A DNA stretch of 64,000 nucleotides from Rhinopomastus cyanomelas. Its lineage: Eukaryota; Chordata; Aves; Bucerotiformes; Rhinopomastidae. This document shows positions 34,830 to 46,233 of the stretch, one piece after another. The DNA lies in assembly GCA_013400115.1 (NCBI GenBank), contig VXBP01005598.1, positions 1 through 64,000 on the forward strand. The letters are read 5' to 3'. The notes beneath the pieces were generated by a model. It was given only the letters and a program-made list of their open reading frames with translations, was not told the DNA's origin and did not search any database. How positions within the stretch are numbered: the stretch's first letter is position 1; each line of letters starts with the position of its first letter. Made by a program: the position numbers and the translations under genes.

Positions 34830-35560
34830 CTCAGGAGCTGCCCCATTCACCAAGGCAATAATCCAGCCAGACTGGATGATGGGCTTGAGAGCCACCCTTC
34901 AGAGAAGGACTTGGAGGTATTTGAAAATGAACAGCTGCACAGGAATCTGCAGCACTGCCCAGAAGGCAAATACTGTCCTGCATCAAAAGAAGTGTCACCA
35001 CCAGATCAAGGGAGGCGATTCTTCCCTTCTACTCGGCTCTGGTGAGACCTCACCTGGAGTGCTGCATCCAGCCCTGCACTTGTGAGCACAGGAGTGATGT
35101 GAACCTGTGGAAGCAGGGCCAGAAAAAATTGTCAGAGCTATGGAACACCTCTGCTATCGGGGTTAGGCTGGGTGAGTTGGTGTGGTTCAGCCTGGAGAAG
35201 ACAAGGCTCTGGTAGGACCATATTGTGGCATTTCCCTACTTAAAGGGGGCTTGCAAGAAAATGGGGGTAACTTTTTCAGCAGGTAATTTTTGCAGCAGGA
35301 CTAGGGGAGACAGTTTTCAACTAGAAGAGGAGATATTTAGACTAGATTTAAAGCATCAAGTTTTTACAGTGAAGGTGGTGAAACACAGGAAGAGGTTTCC
35401 CACAGAGGTGGTAGATGCCCCATCCCCTGAAGTGTTCAGGGTCAGGTTTGGTGGGGTTCTCAGCAACCTGATCCAGTTGGAGATGTCCTACTCACTGCAG
35501 GAGAGGTTAAACTAGATGACCTTACATAGGTTTCTTCCAACCCAAAGCATTCTACAATCC
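34830..35560 (+). mobile_element. CR1: CR1 LINE fragment (ORF2 C-terminus plus 3' UTR), E-like tail
   Basis: Sense copy. The first part encodes a decayed ORF2 end (DDGLESHPSEKDLEVF is recognisable), then CTGGTGAGACCTCACCTGGA, GTTCAGCCTGGAGAAGACAA, GGTGGTAGATGCCCCATCCC and a tail with TTAAACTAGATGACCTTACA ending CATTCTACAATCC. The left edge is placed where similarity becomes visible and may be off by tens of bases. Confidence 0.9.
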
Positions 35561-37973
35561 TCACTCCTGACCTTCTTCCAGCATCACTGCACTGTGCCAG
35601 GCAGATACAACAGCTCTGCGTTCTCACGTTGCCAGCTAACTCTAGGGAAGGATGCTGGATGCTACCTCACTCTGACAAGGCCCTTCATGATGCTAACACG
35701 TACATTGTGGCACGCTGCAGAGTTCACTGTTTCTTTCTTCCTCTTCTCAGAACCGTAGCTCCTGTGGTCACGCCACAAAGCCGCTGAACCAGCGTGGCCA
35801 AGCCATAGCCAAGCCCCACGCAGCCATAGCTCTCACATCAAAAACAAACCCACCCAAACAAAAACACACGTTTAATTACAGAGAACCACATTCAAATGGC
35901 ACCATATCTGACCAAACCGGAGACTAAACCTTACAGAAGCAAACAAACAGACTTGCTTTTCTTTCCACTGGCAATCAAATTGCCAGTTGGCCACACCAAA
36001 AAAAGAAAATGAAGTGAGAAGTCACTGAGAGCACTGTGAAACCAGCTGGCCTCCTTGCCAGCACGTTGTGTAAGCTACTGCCAAAGTATTTATGTACCAA
36101 AGGCTTTTGGAAAAGAACTGTAGAACAGAAAGCACATGTACTTGTTGGTTGGCTCTTGGGCATCTAAAAACTTTGTGATCTATTTGATTTCTTTCTGTAG
36201 AGAGCAGCACATTTAACATTTACTTGGAGATTAATTTTTCACAGGACCCAATGCAGCAACAGATATTCAACTGTTCTTAGAGTGCTGATGATAAGCACAT
36301 AAACACTGTTAGAATCTGAACCTGGATCTCTTTAAGTCACTCCAGGAAATTAAAATGCTTCTCTGAGTCTCACATCAGTGAGATGCTTTTAAAGCAGCAA
36401 AATAAACTGCAGATCCTTCAGAACTGACTCGTTCTGCAAAACCAGTCCAGGTACTTGAGAGTTCATCATCTCACAGTGAAGTCAAGAAGAACCCCTGCTC
36501 AAGCTATAAAGCCAACCTCACTCACTCTGCAGCTTTCTGTAGAGCAATAGAGATGTTTAAGCAGCAGCTTGTAGCTGGGCTGTACCCACTGCCACATTTG
36601 GACTGAGGAAAAGTCATTTCAGACGTGGCAGTGTGCACAAGTGTGTCTGAGGGACCCCCCTTCCCTGTAATGTTAACAACTGAGGTGATAAATTCCTCAG
36701 GAATCAGTAGGAAGACTTAAATTCTTCTTCCTTTTGGAAACAGGGCATGTTTCTGTCTGTCCACCTTTGCTAGTTTCCAGTATCTACCACCTCCTAAACA
36801 AAGAGATTCATTTCAGTGTGTTTGCTTGAGGCCACAAGTATCGTTGAACCTTCAGAACAGCACCCGCTTAACTTCAGCCCAACTTCACAGAGGACGAGAC
36901 TACCCCCAAGAGTTCTGCTCTCTGTGAATATTTTGACCACATCAATTTAGCAGAGGAAGTCTGAGTCAGTTTTGCTATGCATCACACAAAAGAGGGAGAT
37001 CTCTTAATCAAATATCAGATTGCCTGCATGTCAGCTGAGCCCTGGGAAGGATGTGGCTTATGTCTGTCCAGCACCCACCACAGCTTGTCTCCATCCATCA
37101 AGATCTAACACAGCAGGAAGGTTGGCCCACTGACCAAGTCAAAACTCCTAAACATGAAGTCTAAAGGAGACGCATGACCTCCATCAGTACAAGGTTCTGC
37201 AGCAGGACTTTTCTCCCAGGTTGAGGGAGATGCCCAATGAAGAACCACAACAGTTGGCTGTCTGGCAGAGACTCAGCTGAGGAGGCTTCAGCAGGAATCA
37301 GATTTACTCTTGGGGTCACCCATAACATGATTTCATCTGACTTCTTTAGCCTCTCTTGAGCTCTTGCAGTCGGCACCTTTACCACCTCTTTAGAGCTCTT
37401 CATGAATACATGGTTCCCTCTAATTTCTACCTTACAGCTCCTGTCAGGAAAGAAGTCCCACGCTTGAGTCTCTGGCTCTCCTTTCTCTCACCAATTTCCC
37501 CCCTGAACTGTGCCAGACTTACAGACTTCTCCGAAGCTTCTCAATAACCACCCTCTTCTCTACCCTATAGGTCTCTCTTCAGGCTATTTATGTGAGGCTA
37601 TGCTCACAGCCTGGAATTTGCTCTTCCCCTTGGAAAAGTCAGGTCCAAGTCCAGCCAAAATGCAAATGATGTAGCTGGTGGTTTACAAACAGAGCAGCAA
37701 AGCTCACAGCGGTGAATAAAAACACCGGCTACGCCGGGCAGCCTGTCTGCTGGCCCACATCTATCTCTGAGTGTTGTGGAGGACAGGTGGTACTTTAACC
37801 ATAAATTGTATTTGCCAACTCTTTTATACATCTGTCAGGAACAGCCAGTTCTGCCTCGGGCAGATGAAGCGATCAGCTGTGCTTAGTTCCCACCCTGCCC
37901 CAGGAACTGCTCCTTGGGTTGGCCAAAACATGAGAGGGATTCCAGACATGGACAGGAACCTCACCAGGGCAGA
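35561..37973. other. unique non-coding sequence
   Basis: No gene or interspersed repeat recognised. Short A/C-rich low complexity near 35838-35875. Confidence 0.45.
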
Positions 37974-38120
37974 TACACACTGGAACAGGCTGCCCAGGGT
38001 GGCTGTGGAGTCTCCTTCACTGGAGACGTTTAAGACCCGCCTAGATGTGCAACTTGGTCTAGGGTTGGACTAGATGATCTTTTGAGGTCCCTTCCAATCT
38101 CTAATGTTCTGTGATTTCAG
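37974..38120 (+). mobile_element. CR1: CR1 LINE 3' fragment, B tail
   Basis: ACACTGGAACAGGCTGCCCA, then GAGACGTTTAAGACCCGCC, a shortened CAACTTGGTCTAGGGTTGG and the B end ACTAGATGATCTTTTGAGGT with ATGTTCTGTGATTTCAG. It passes directly into a second CR1 end of type C. Confidence 0.93.
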
Positions 38121-38211
38121 AAGATGGGTTAGTGGTTTGGGGTTGTAGAGTGAATGGTTGGACTTTATGATCTTGAAGGTCTTTTCCAGCCATGATGATT
38201 CTATGATCCTA
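38116..38211 (+). mobile_element. CR1: CR1 C tail joined behind a B tail
   Basis: From TTCAGAAGATGGGTTAGTGG to GGTTGGACTTTATGATCTTG, ending GATGATTCTATGATCC. The same internal TTTCAGGAGATG segment occurs in the C-type copies at 13596 and 55437. Here the sequence joins the preceding B tail at exactly that TTTCAG. Confidence 0.92.
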
Positions 38212-38320
38212 AAGCATGCCATGGTTTAGTTCTGGTCCTTCTGGATTTTCTGGAACTGTCCCATTACAGCAGAATTTCAGTTCACTCATGACTTCTTGCA
38301 TTTTCAGCAATGAGCAGAAA

Positions 38321-38533
38321 TACAGAATCATAGAATCAGTAGGGATTGGAAGGGACCTCGAAAGATCATCTAGTCAAATCCCCCCACCACAGCAGGATCA
38401 CGTAGATCCAGTCCCAGCACCATGTCTGCCTGTTTTTTGAGCCCCACCACCCCTCCCTGGGCAGCCTGTTCCACTCTTCCTGGTAAGGAACTTTTCCTGC
38501 TGTCTGATCTGGACCTCCCACGGCACAACTTTA
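38321..38533 (-). mobile_element. CR1: mosaic CR1: C-type body with a B tail
   Basis: Left part 38321-38412 is an antisense B tail (TAGAATCAGTAGGGATTGG to CACAGCAGGATCACGTAG, then ATCCAGTC). The rest is an antisense C-type body (ACCATGTCTGCCTGTTTTTT, then CCTGTTCCACTCTTCCTGGT), which should carry a C tail. The change is near 38412, about 92 nt from the 3' end. Confidence 0.9.
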
Positions 38534-40262
38534 ACTCCCTGCATGTTTCCATATCACTTTTTTGGTTACCACAGCCAACATACTGGTCTGATGCTTCTAG
38601 AGATAGAGATCACCGCTTGAACTGTACAATATATAATAATAAAGATGTGTAAATAAATAAATTAATCATAAACAATAATAAAAAAGTGTGGCTGTGATTT
38701 CTGCCGTGGAAGCCCTCTTCATTAAACTTGAAGTGGTTTGTCTATTTTTAACTGTTAAGTAAGAAAGAAAGAAGTCATAATTAGAATGCTATCTACTCCC
38801 CAGGTGCTTTCAAGTTTCCAGAATTAATTCTGGGCTTCAGATAATGTTAAATACTCTAAGGTTTCCCATGATAAAGCACTTACTCTTACAAAAAAAACCT
38901 AAATTTAAAAAGCTCTCAGTCCAAAAAGCACTTCAAAGAGATTAGGGGGGGAAAAAAAACCATCCAGAAACACAGAAAAAGGCCAGTTTAATGTGTTTAT
39001 TCCTGAGGGTATTTTGATGGAACAAAAAACCCACTGCAAGCTAAAGAGAAACCTTGGTAACACCCCCTGTACTTGTGACTCTTCACCCCTCTGGAAAACA
39101 TTGCAACCTACCACCCCTTCCATCACTGTCTGGCCTCGACCTGCGTTCCTCACACTGAGTGCTGGCTGTCAGATGAAAGGACAAGACATGCCCGGGTAAA
39201 CAAGGTCACCCCAGCTGGCCAGGACCAGAGCTGCAGAAGCGGCTGCTCACCAGTGAGCTAAACCAGCTCACTGCAAAGGCAGAGGCACGTCAGGATGTGT
39301 AAGGAAGGGAAATCAGTTCCTCCTGTGCTCACCACTAGCTTTCACTCATCCTAGAGGAAAAGCTGCAGGCCTGTCTCTCATTCCTAAAGCACTAGCCATC
39401 CTGCTTCTGCGTGAAGCAGCTCGCCCTGTAGGAAACTACAGGCATCTACCCTTCCCATTCCAACTTTCCTGGAGCAGCACCTCTGCAGCTTGGCAGAAAT
39501 GTCTCCAGAAACATCCACCACGCATCTGCCTGCCCTGCCTCAGGGTCACAGACCCCACAGCACAAATTGTCAGGTAGAGCTTGCTAGGGCTTGTCAGCTT
39601 GGGAAGGGTTTCACCGTTTCTCCTGGGTGTAAACGCTGTGCACCTTGCAGTAGCTTTAGTGACGTGAGCATCTGCAGGGAGAAGCATAGGCAGGACAGTC
39701 ACTGTTGCTACTGCCTTAAGGAAATCCTCTGATGCTTTTACACTTTGGCTGAGGGGAAAACATCAGGTTTCTTACCCTGACTGGTCAAAGAGAAAAGCTG
39801 CACTAAAAGGAAACCCACTCAGAAGGATTAGGAGACACATGTACCTCAGCCTCACAAACACCACCTCTGCAGGAGCTGACTGGCTCAGGAAAGCAACCAG
39901 CAAAGCCTGATGGTGGTTTAGCCCTCACTGGATTCTACCTCAGCAAGTTTCCCTAACACCAGACAGCAGCTGCCACTCATCGGTACCTCTGCCAGTCAGA
40001 AAAGAGAGGTGAGGAAAGATGTGAAGAGGGAAGGCTCCAACTGAGGGGAAACCAGTCTGGGTTCATCCCTGTCAAGGAGCTGGTATACTGGATTTAACTG
40101 GGCTCTGCATCATAGGCAATACTATATAGTATTTGATGATTGATATTGATAATCATTAATTGGTATTGATAATATTTGATCTAAAATGCAGACACTGGTT
40201 TTAGTGTCAGTGTATCATCTGTACTGAGATGATATTCAAGCTTCAAGTGTATCAGAGAGAAT
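38534..40262. other. unique sequence with AT-rich patches
   Basis: No gene recognised. AT-rich low complexity at 38627-38693 (ATAATAATAAA and AAATAAATAAATTAAT units) and 40111-40182 (TGATATTGATAAT units). Confidence 0.45.
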
Positions 40263-40660
40263 TACAGTATCACAGAACATTAGGGATTGGAAGGGACCTC
40301 GAAAGATCCTCTAGTCCAATCCCCCTGCAACAGCAGGATCACCTAGACCAAGTCACACAAGAACACATCCAGGAGGGTTTTAAATGTCTCCAGAGAAGGA
40401 GACTCCACCACCCCCTTGGGCAGCCTGTTCCAGTGCTCCATTACCCTCACTGGGAAGAAGTTCCTTCTCATATTGATGTGGAACCTCCTGTGTTCCAGCT
40501 CACACCCACTGCCCCTTGTCCTATCACCAAATGACACTGAGAAGAGCCTGGCTCCATCTTCCTGACACCCACCTCTCACATATTTACAGACATTAATGAG
40601 GTCACTCCTCAGTCTCCTCTTCACTAAGAAGCACCCCTGATTACCTGCAAGGGTACAACT
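40263..40660 (-). mobile_element. CR1: CR1 LINE 3' fragment, B tail
   Basis: One of the longest B copies. It starts TACAGTATCACAGAACATTA, passes AACACATCCAGGAGGGTTTT and CAGCCTGTTCCAGTGCTCC, and continues into the end of ORF2. There the minus strand reads RRLRSDLINVCKYVRGGCQEDGARL in pieces before similarity fades near 40660. Read as sense, the region up to the tail is open for about 100 codons, which suggests this copy is fairly young. Confidence 0.94.
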
Positions 40661-41369
40661 CCTTTGTGAAGCACAAGAAAGGCAGCTAATTAATATGAAC
40701 ACACTTTTATTATTTTTAATATTACCAAAACAACAGGAAGCTACGTGACCAAGTTACCCAATTTGAAGGTAGCCTTCAAGTTTATTTTTCTAAGATGCTG
40801 TTAATATCGTACGAAGGCTAAAAAGAGATTTGAAAGTGAGGACTTAAAGCAGATTGCTCGCTCTTTATCACAGCCAGCCAAGACAACACACAGCTACAGC
40901 AGGGAAAATGAGGAAGCAGGGAGTGTTCTAATGAGAAGTGTGCTGATGTTCAGGAATGCAAAGTAGGCGCTGGGGCTCCACCAACAACTGGCCTCTTGCC
41001 TCAAATATGGTGTCTGCACATTGTCAGTAAAGATCTTTCCCAGCCTTCAGACTACATCCTCTATCACTTACTGCTAATGAATCCCCGAGGGGTTTAGACA
41101 CTTAATATTACAGCATAAGGAGATGTCTTAGAAGCAAAAAAATTAAAGCTAGGGCACTGCGGCTTTAACCGAAGAATTAATCACAATGGGCCAGGTTCCC
41201 TCTGGGAGCAGAGCTCTTCTCAGTGCAAGACCAAATGGAAATTGCCTCCAGATCCATGGGAAAGCTGAGCCCAAGCCTGGAAAGAGCAAATGCATTGCAG
41301 GGAGCACTCAGGTGTGGCCATTGACTGGAATTCCTGCAAGACTACCATTGGCAGAGGATAAGTCCTGAT
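40661..41369. other. unique non-coding sequence
   Basis: No gene or repeat recognised. Confidence 0.45.
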
Positions 41370-41446
41370 TGATCCTGCTGTGGCAGGGGGATTGGACTAG
41401 ATGATCTTTTGGGTCCCTTCCAATTCCTAATGATTCTATGATTCTA
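41370..41446 (+). mobile_element. CR1: CR1 tail-only fragment, B type (about 77 bp)
   Basis: TGATCCTGCTGTGGCAGGGG through ATTGGACTAGATGATCTTTT to AATGATTCTATGATTCTA. The 5' end falls at the shared truncation point. Confidence 0.94.
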
Positions 41447-41762
41447 AGTCATGTTCATGCTGTTCCCTGACTCACAGCAAGGAAACAGAAGCAAGAAACC
41501 TATCCAAGAGTTTGCCAGAAGCACCTTCCAGACTAGCAGGAAATTTACCACCATCCACTTGTACCTGGAAACCAGCTCATGGTGGCCATGAGAACAGTCC
41601 TTTATGATGAATATAGATACAACTGTACTGGTATAGATGTAACTATAACTGGTCCCATAATAGATGCCACAATGATTTCAGTGGTAGAACCTACCTTAGT
41701 TCTAATGATGAAAGAATGGCCCTACAGGCTCTGTTTGGGCTCTGTGAGTAGAGCTTGAGAGG
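41447..41762. other. unique non-coding sequence
   Basis: No gene or repeat recognised. Confidence 0.45.
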
Positions 41763-42285
41763 CTGCAAAGTTCCTTCTCACATTCATGTGGAACCTCCTA
41801 TGTTCCAGCTCACACCCATTGCCCCTTGTCCTATCGCCAGATGACACTGAGCAGAGCCTGGCTCCATCCTCCTGACACCCACCCTTCACATATTTATAAA
41901 CATTAATGAGGTCACCCTTCAGTCCCTTTTTCTCCAGGCTAAAGAGACTCAGCTCCCTCAGCCTTCCCTCATAAGGGAGACGTTCCACTTCCTTCATCAT
42001 CTTTGTGGCTCTGCACTGGACTCCCTCCAGTAGTTCTGTGTCCTTCTTGAACTGAGGGGCCTAGAACTGGACACAAGCTCCAGATATGGTCTCACCAGGG
42101 CAGAGGAGAGGGAGAGGAGAATCCCTCTCCATCTGCTGACCATCGCTCTTCTGATTCACCCCAGGATGCCGTTGGCCTTCTTGGCCACAAGGGCACATTG
42201 CTGGCTCATGGCCATCCTGCTGTCCACCAGGACCCCCAGGTCCCTTTCTCCTGCACTGCTTTCCAACAGGTCAGTCCCTGAGGAT
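41763..42285 (-). mobile_element. CR1: CR1 LINE fragment lacking its 3' tail
   Basis: Antisense CR1 from AAGTTCCTTCTCACATTCAT (3' UTR) back to the end of ORF2, where the minus strand encodes ERDLGVLVDSRMAMSQQC and ALVAKKANGILG. The usual roughly 200-bp end with the B tail is absent, although most CR1 insertions keep the 3' end and lose the 5' end. A later deletion or rearrangement is the likely cause. Confidence 0.92.
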
Positions 42286-42898
42286 GTGCTGTGGTTCCTC
42301 TGGAATTTTGTGTCTAAAGCACAGGCCACAACAGCAAGATGGAAATAAATCCTGCAGCACTTCACTGAGTCAACAGAACAAGGCACCATCTAGGAAAGTT
42401 AGCAAGAAGAAACCAGTAAGTCAGAAAAGTGATCCAAGATGGACTGGGTGCACAGCAGCACCCAGTGCTTTGGGAACAGAGAACTTGCCTCATGTTCCCA
42501 TTCCCACAAGGACAACGTGGAACAACTTATGCACAGGGCAGGAGGTACCTCCACGTATCACAGCTACCAGCTCAAGGTCCTGAAGGCCATAAGGTGCGTC
42601 AGGCTGTCTGACTACCAAAATATCCCTGATAATTATAGAAAGTGAGCAGGTACTGCCTGCTTCTTTTAAGCCCCATGGCAAGCTGGATCACAGATCAGTT
42701 TCCAGCCGCCGAGCCAGTGTCAGATGACACACAAGACTTACACCATCTGTTAGCAGAGTTCCCTGCCCGCCTTGCCAGCTCCTAATGACAAACTCTAAAG
42801 TTGGGAGTTATTTTAACTGGAACACACAAGAACGGGAAGGAATTCAACTTCAAAGCATCCCGGGGAGTAGAGCTCTCTGACTTCCCTCACGGATGCTA
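42286..42898. other. unique non-coding sequence
   Basis: No gene or repeat recognised. Confidence 0.45.
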
Positions 42899-43120
42899 TC
42901 ACAGAATCATAGAATGTATTGGGCTGGAAGGGACCTCCAAAGGTCATCTAGTCCAACCCCCCTACAACAAGCAGGGACATGTCTAACTGGAACAGATTGC
43001 TCAAAGCCCCATCAGGTCTGATCTTGAATGGCTCCAGGGATGGCACCTCCTCCACCTCTCCAGGAGATCTGTTCCCATTATCCACCTCCCCCACATCAAA
43101 GAATCTTTACTAGTAAGTAA
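42899..43120 (-). mobile_element. CR1: older CR1 LINE 3' fragment
   Basis: TCACAGAATCATAGAATGTA, then TGGGCTGGAAGGGACCTCC and ACCCCCCTACAACAAGCAGG. Next come AGATTGCTCAAAGCCCCATC and CTTGAATGGCTCCAGGGATG, features of an older subfamily different from B. It fades near 43120. Confidence 0.9.
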
Positions 43121-43172
43121 TATTGACCACACTCTGGTTAGCTGCTGGGTTCCCCAGGTCATCAGATCACAC

Positions 43173-44040
43173 TGCTGTGCTGGGTTTATGTCTCGTGGGG
43201 TTTGGGTAATGGGGGTTGGGGCAGCTGGCACAGCTCCTGTGAGAAGCTTTGCGAAGGTTTCTCACAGATCCACCCATGACCAGGGCTGAGCCCATCAAGG
43301 CCTCTGCAAACAAACAGTTAATAAGAGGGACAAGCTTGTCCGGGTGAGAAGTAAGAAGAGAGATGCAACTGTGCAGTCACCCAGATCAGTGAGAGGGAAC
43401 GAGTGGGAAGACTTCTCTGCACAGCCACTGCCCTTTGGCTCGCGGTGAGAGGACAGGCTGAGCCTTGGGAGCCCTCAGAGCCCATCAGTGGAGGAGAGTG
43501 CTTGAAAACCTCAGAGGAGAGCAGCTGAAGAGGGGCTGGGTCCTGATAAGGGGCTCTGAGGGAGACCCACGCTGGAGCAGCTCCATGCTGGGAGAACAGC
43601 AGCCTGTGGGGTGAAGTCAGAGAAGCTTGTGGAGAACTGTCTCCCGTGGGAAGAACACTGCGTGTCCACAGGGAAGGGCTGCAACACATTTTCCCGAGTG
43701 GGAGGGACCTGCAGAACTGGTTGCAACCCCCATGCCTTGTTCCAGCTCTGGTGCAGCAGGGAGGCGAGGAGGTAGCGGAGCTGGGTGAGGTGGGGAGGTG
43801 GTGAAGAGCCACCTCTATCTCTTACTGTCTGATCAGTAAAATGGCACGGGGTTTGTAGTTTCAATTAAACTGATTTTTTCCCCCAAGTTTAGTCTGTCTT
43901 TTTCCCATTACCACAACTGGTGAGTGAGCCCTCTCTGTTCTTTGTCTTCAGCCCCAGTCAAGCCTTTTCTTGTACCTTCGCCAGCCCTGGGAGCTGGCAA
44001 AGTGTGAGCAGCTGCATGATGCTGCTTTTGAACCACCACA
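43173..44040 (+). mobile_element. probable ERVL-like solo LTR
   Basis: The 5' end TGCTGTGCTGGGTTTA and 3' end TTTTGAACCACCACA look like the imperfect inverted termini of bird ERVL-type LTRs. Near the 3' side it has AATTAAACTGATTTTTTCCC, then CCATTACCACAACTGGTGAG and TGAGCCCTCTCTG, which resembles the polyadenylation and U5 part of such LTRs. Length is about 868 bp. No retroviral genes flank it. I found no convincing 5-bp target-site duplication, so the ends may be off or degraded. Confidence 0.5.
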
Positions 44041-44491
44041 GCTACCCAGGACAAATTTACAGAGCGTTTCCACAGCGTCAGACAGCTGCTAGGTGAAGCC
44101 CACAGCTAAAGCAGTTCAGTGCCACCCATGCATCATGAACACAGTCCTTGGTGTCATCCAGTGAACCATAACTATGAGTAGTTTCAGGAAGGTCAGGAGT
44201 GCTGTGGAGGTCCCAGTGTTGTGGGTGAGATGAGTCACTGGAAGGAGGAATAAGGAGAAAAATGGTAAGGCCAGGGGCAGGCTGCCTGGTCACTGGTTAT
44301 TCTCTGCTCAGTCAGGAACCTGAAAGTTAATTTGTGACCAAAGTCAAGCCCTAAATAAAGTCCTTAAAATACATAAACAAATTAGCACTGATGCTGCTGT
44401 TTGTGGGTTTCTAGGGTTCGCAGGACGTCAAATGACTGATGGTGCCTACAGAAAGCCCTGCAAGAAAGGACAACAGCATTGGCTGGGAGCA
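44041..44491. other. unique non-coding sequence
   Basis: No gene or repeat recognised. Confidence 0.45.
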
Positions 44492-44573
44492 CAGGATCAC
44501 AGAATAACATTAGGGATTGGAAGGGACCTTGAAAGATCATCTAGTCCAATCCCCCTGCCAGAGCAGGACCACT
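44492..44573 (-). mobile_element. CR1: CR1 tail-only fragment, B type (about 82 bp)
   Basis: GGATCACAGAATAACATTAG, then GGATTGGAAGGGACCTTG and CCCCTGCCAGAGCAGGACC. The 5' break is at the shared truncation point. Confidence 0.93.
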
Positions 44574-46096
44574 ATGGGGTTTTACTTTTGATAGGAGGTA
44601 AATATCAGTGTGTTCAGTCTTCCACATTGATAGACACAGCCAGCTAGGACAAAGTAAAGTGACTTCTGTGTCACTCTCCACCTTATGCAGCCATTTTTAT
44701 CAGGGTGAAATAAAAGGATTAAAAAAAAATACATATATTTTGGATAAACCCACTTTGCACAGCTTTGCATGGCTTTCAGAGCTTCAGCCATAATTGCCCT
44801 TGAAAAACCCAAAAGTTTCAGGCAAAGACAGAGATGCCTTTCTTTAAAGTGACCATGGTTCTTGGTTACTGGGCAGGATAACTGAGACAGTACACAGTGA
44901 CCTTCCTTTGTTTCTTTTCCTCTCAGGGCAGACATTTCTTCTCATAAAACCTTAAAAACCCAAAGTGTGACCGCAATGCAGGTTTGGACAAGGCAGACTA
45001 GTAACGACATTTACATCAGAGTAAAGTGCATCTGATACAGCTAGAACTTCTCCCTCTGATGATGGACAAACTCATCCATTAAAAAAAAAATCAAGACTAA
45101 TGTGTGTGAGGGTCATCAGCCAATATCACAGTTACCAAGAGATTTCATGTTCTGAAAGATCTTGCTTCAGGAGCAACGGATCATGAGATCCTGTTTTATG
45201 CCCAGCTGTGATGGAGAAGTTGTGCATGACATGGGGTGAGCTGTCATTTTCCATCGCTGTGATGATGGCAAGTACAGGGCTTTGTGTCACAAAGATCACT
45301 GCCATCCCAAGACAGAGGTTTCAGCATAAATACATCATTGCTCTTAAATGAAACTGCTTGCAGCAGCTACAAACTAGACTATTGGTTGTACCCACCAGAA
45401 TATCTTTCATAGGATGAGAGATGTCTCTGAAAGACATTCTCAAAGAAAAAAGTGCAGCCTTCCTAAAAATTGCTCCAATGGGGATTAGGGAATTATCTTT
45501 TGAAGTCTGTGGATCTGCTGAAGGCAACCAGCTCCTTATGCTCTCCTTATGTCCTGACTTATTCTCTTATGGCTAGAAGCTGCTGGGACAAAGGACTAAG
45601 GGCAAGGGTAGATATTTCCTCACAGATTTGTACTTTGATGAATTGAAAACAAAACTGCTCACTAGCCACAAGGGGCCTGTGCTGTCTGCTTGTGTTTACA
45701 TCCTCATTCCTAAACCCTGAATCATGGTGGGAGCAATGAGATCAGCCCAAAGGACTGCATGAGATTATTTATGCCACATACATATTGCAGGGGTGCACAG
45801 CCACAGCGTAGCCCCCTCATCACTCTTCCCTTTGTTCTCCCGCCCCAGATAATCCCTCTTATTTTTAGTATGTGTTGTGTCTGGTCCAAGCAGACTACAG
45901 ATCACTCCACATGCAGTTGTGCATCTCTTGGACTGTCTTACAACATGTGACAAACAGACACCTACAAAAACCCCACAGCAGCACAGCCCTGTTTCTCTTG
46001 CAAGGAAAGACTCTCTCAAATCAGGCCAGCAAACCCCTGAGAGCACTATGCAGCCAGGGATTCAAGTCAAAGCAATACACTTAGCATTATGTTAAA
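44574..46096. other. unique non-coding sequence
   Basis: No gene or interspersed repeat recognised. Confidence 0.45.
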
Positions 46097-46233
46097 CATC
46101 ACAGAACATTAGGGGTTGGAAGGGACCTCAAAAGACCATCCAGTCCAATCCCCCTGCCACAGCAGGATCACCTAGACCAAGTCGCACAGGAACATGTCCA
46201 GACAGGTTTTGAACGTCTCCAGAGAAGGAGATT
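46097..46233 (-). mobile_element. CR1: CR1 LINE 3' fragment, B tail
   Basis: CATCACAGAACATTAGGGGT, then TGGAAGGGACCTCAAAAG, CACAGCAGGATCACCTAGAC and GAACGTCTCCAGAGAAGGAG. Antisense and 5'-truncated at about 137 bp. Confidence 0.94.

Noticed and set aside
40343..40702. 119-codon frame on the minus strand
   Set aside because: CR1 3' UTR and ORF2-end sequence. The openness reflects a fairly young repeat, not a host gene.
41370..42285. Sense CR1 tail and antisense CR1 body considered as one twin-primed insertion
   Set aside because: The inverted part is on the wrong side of the tail, and 316 bp of unique sequence separates them.
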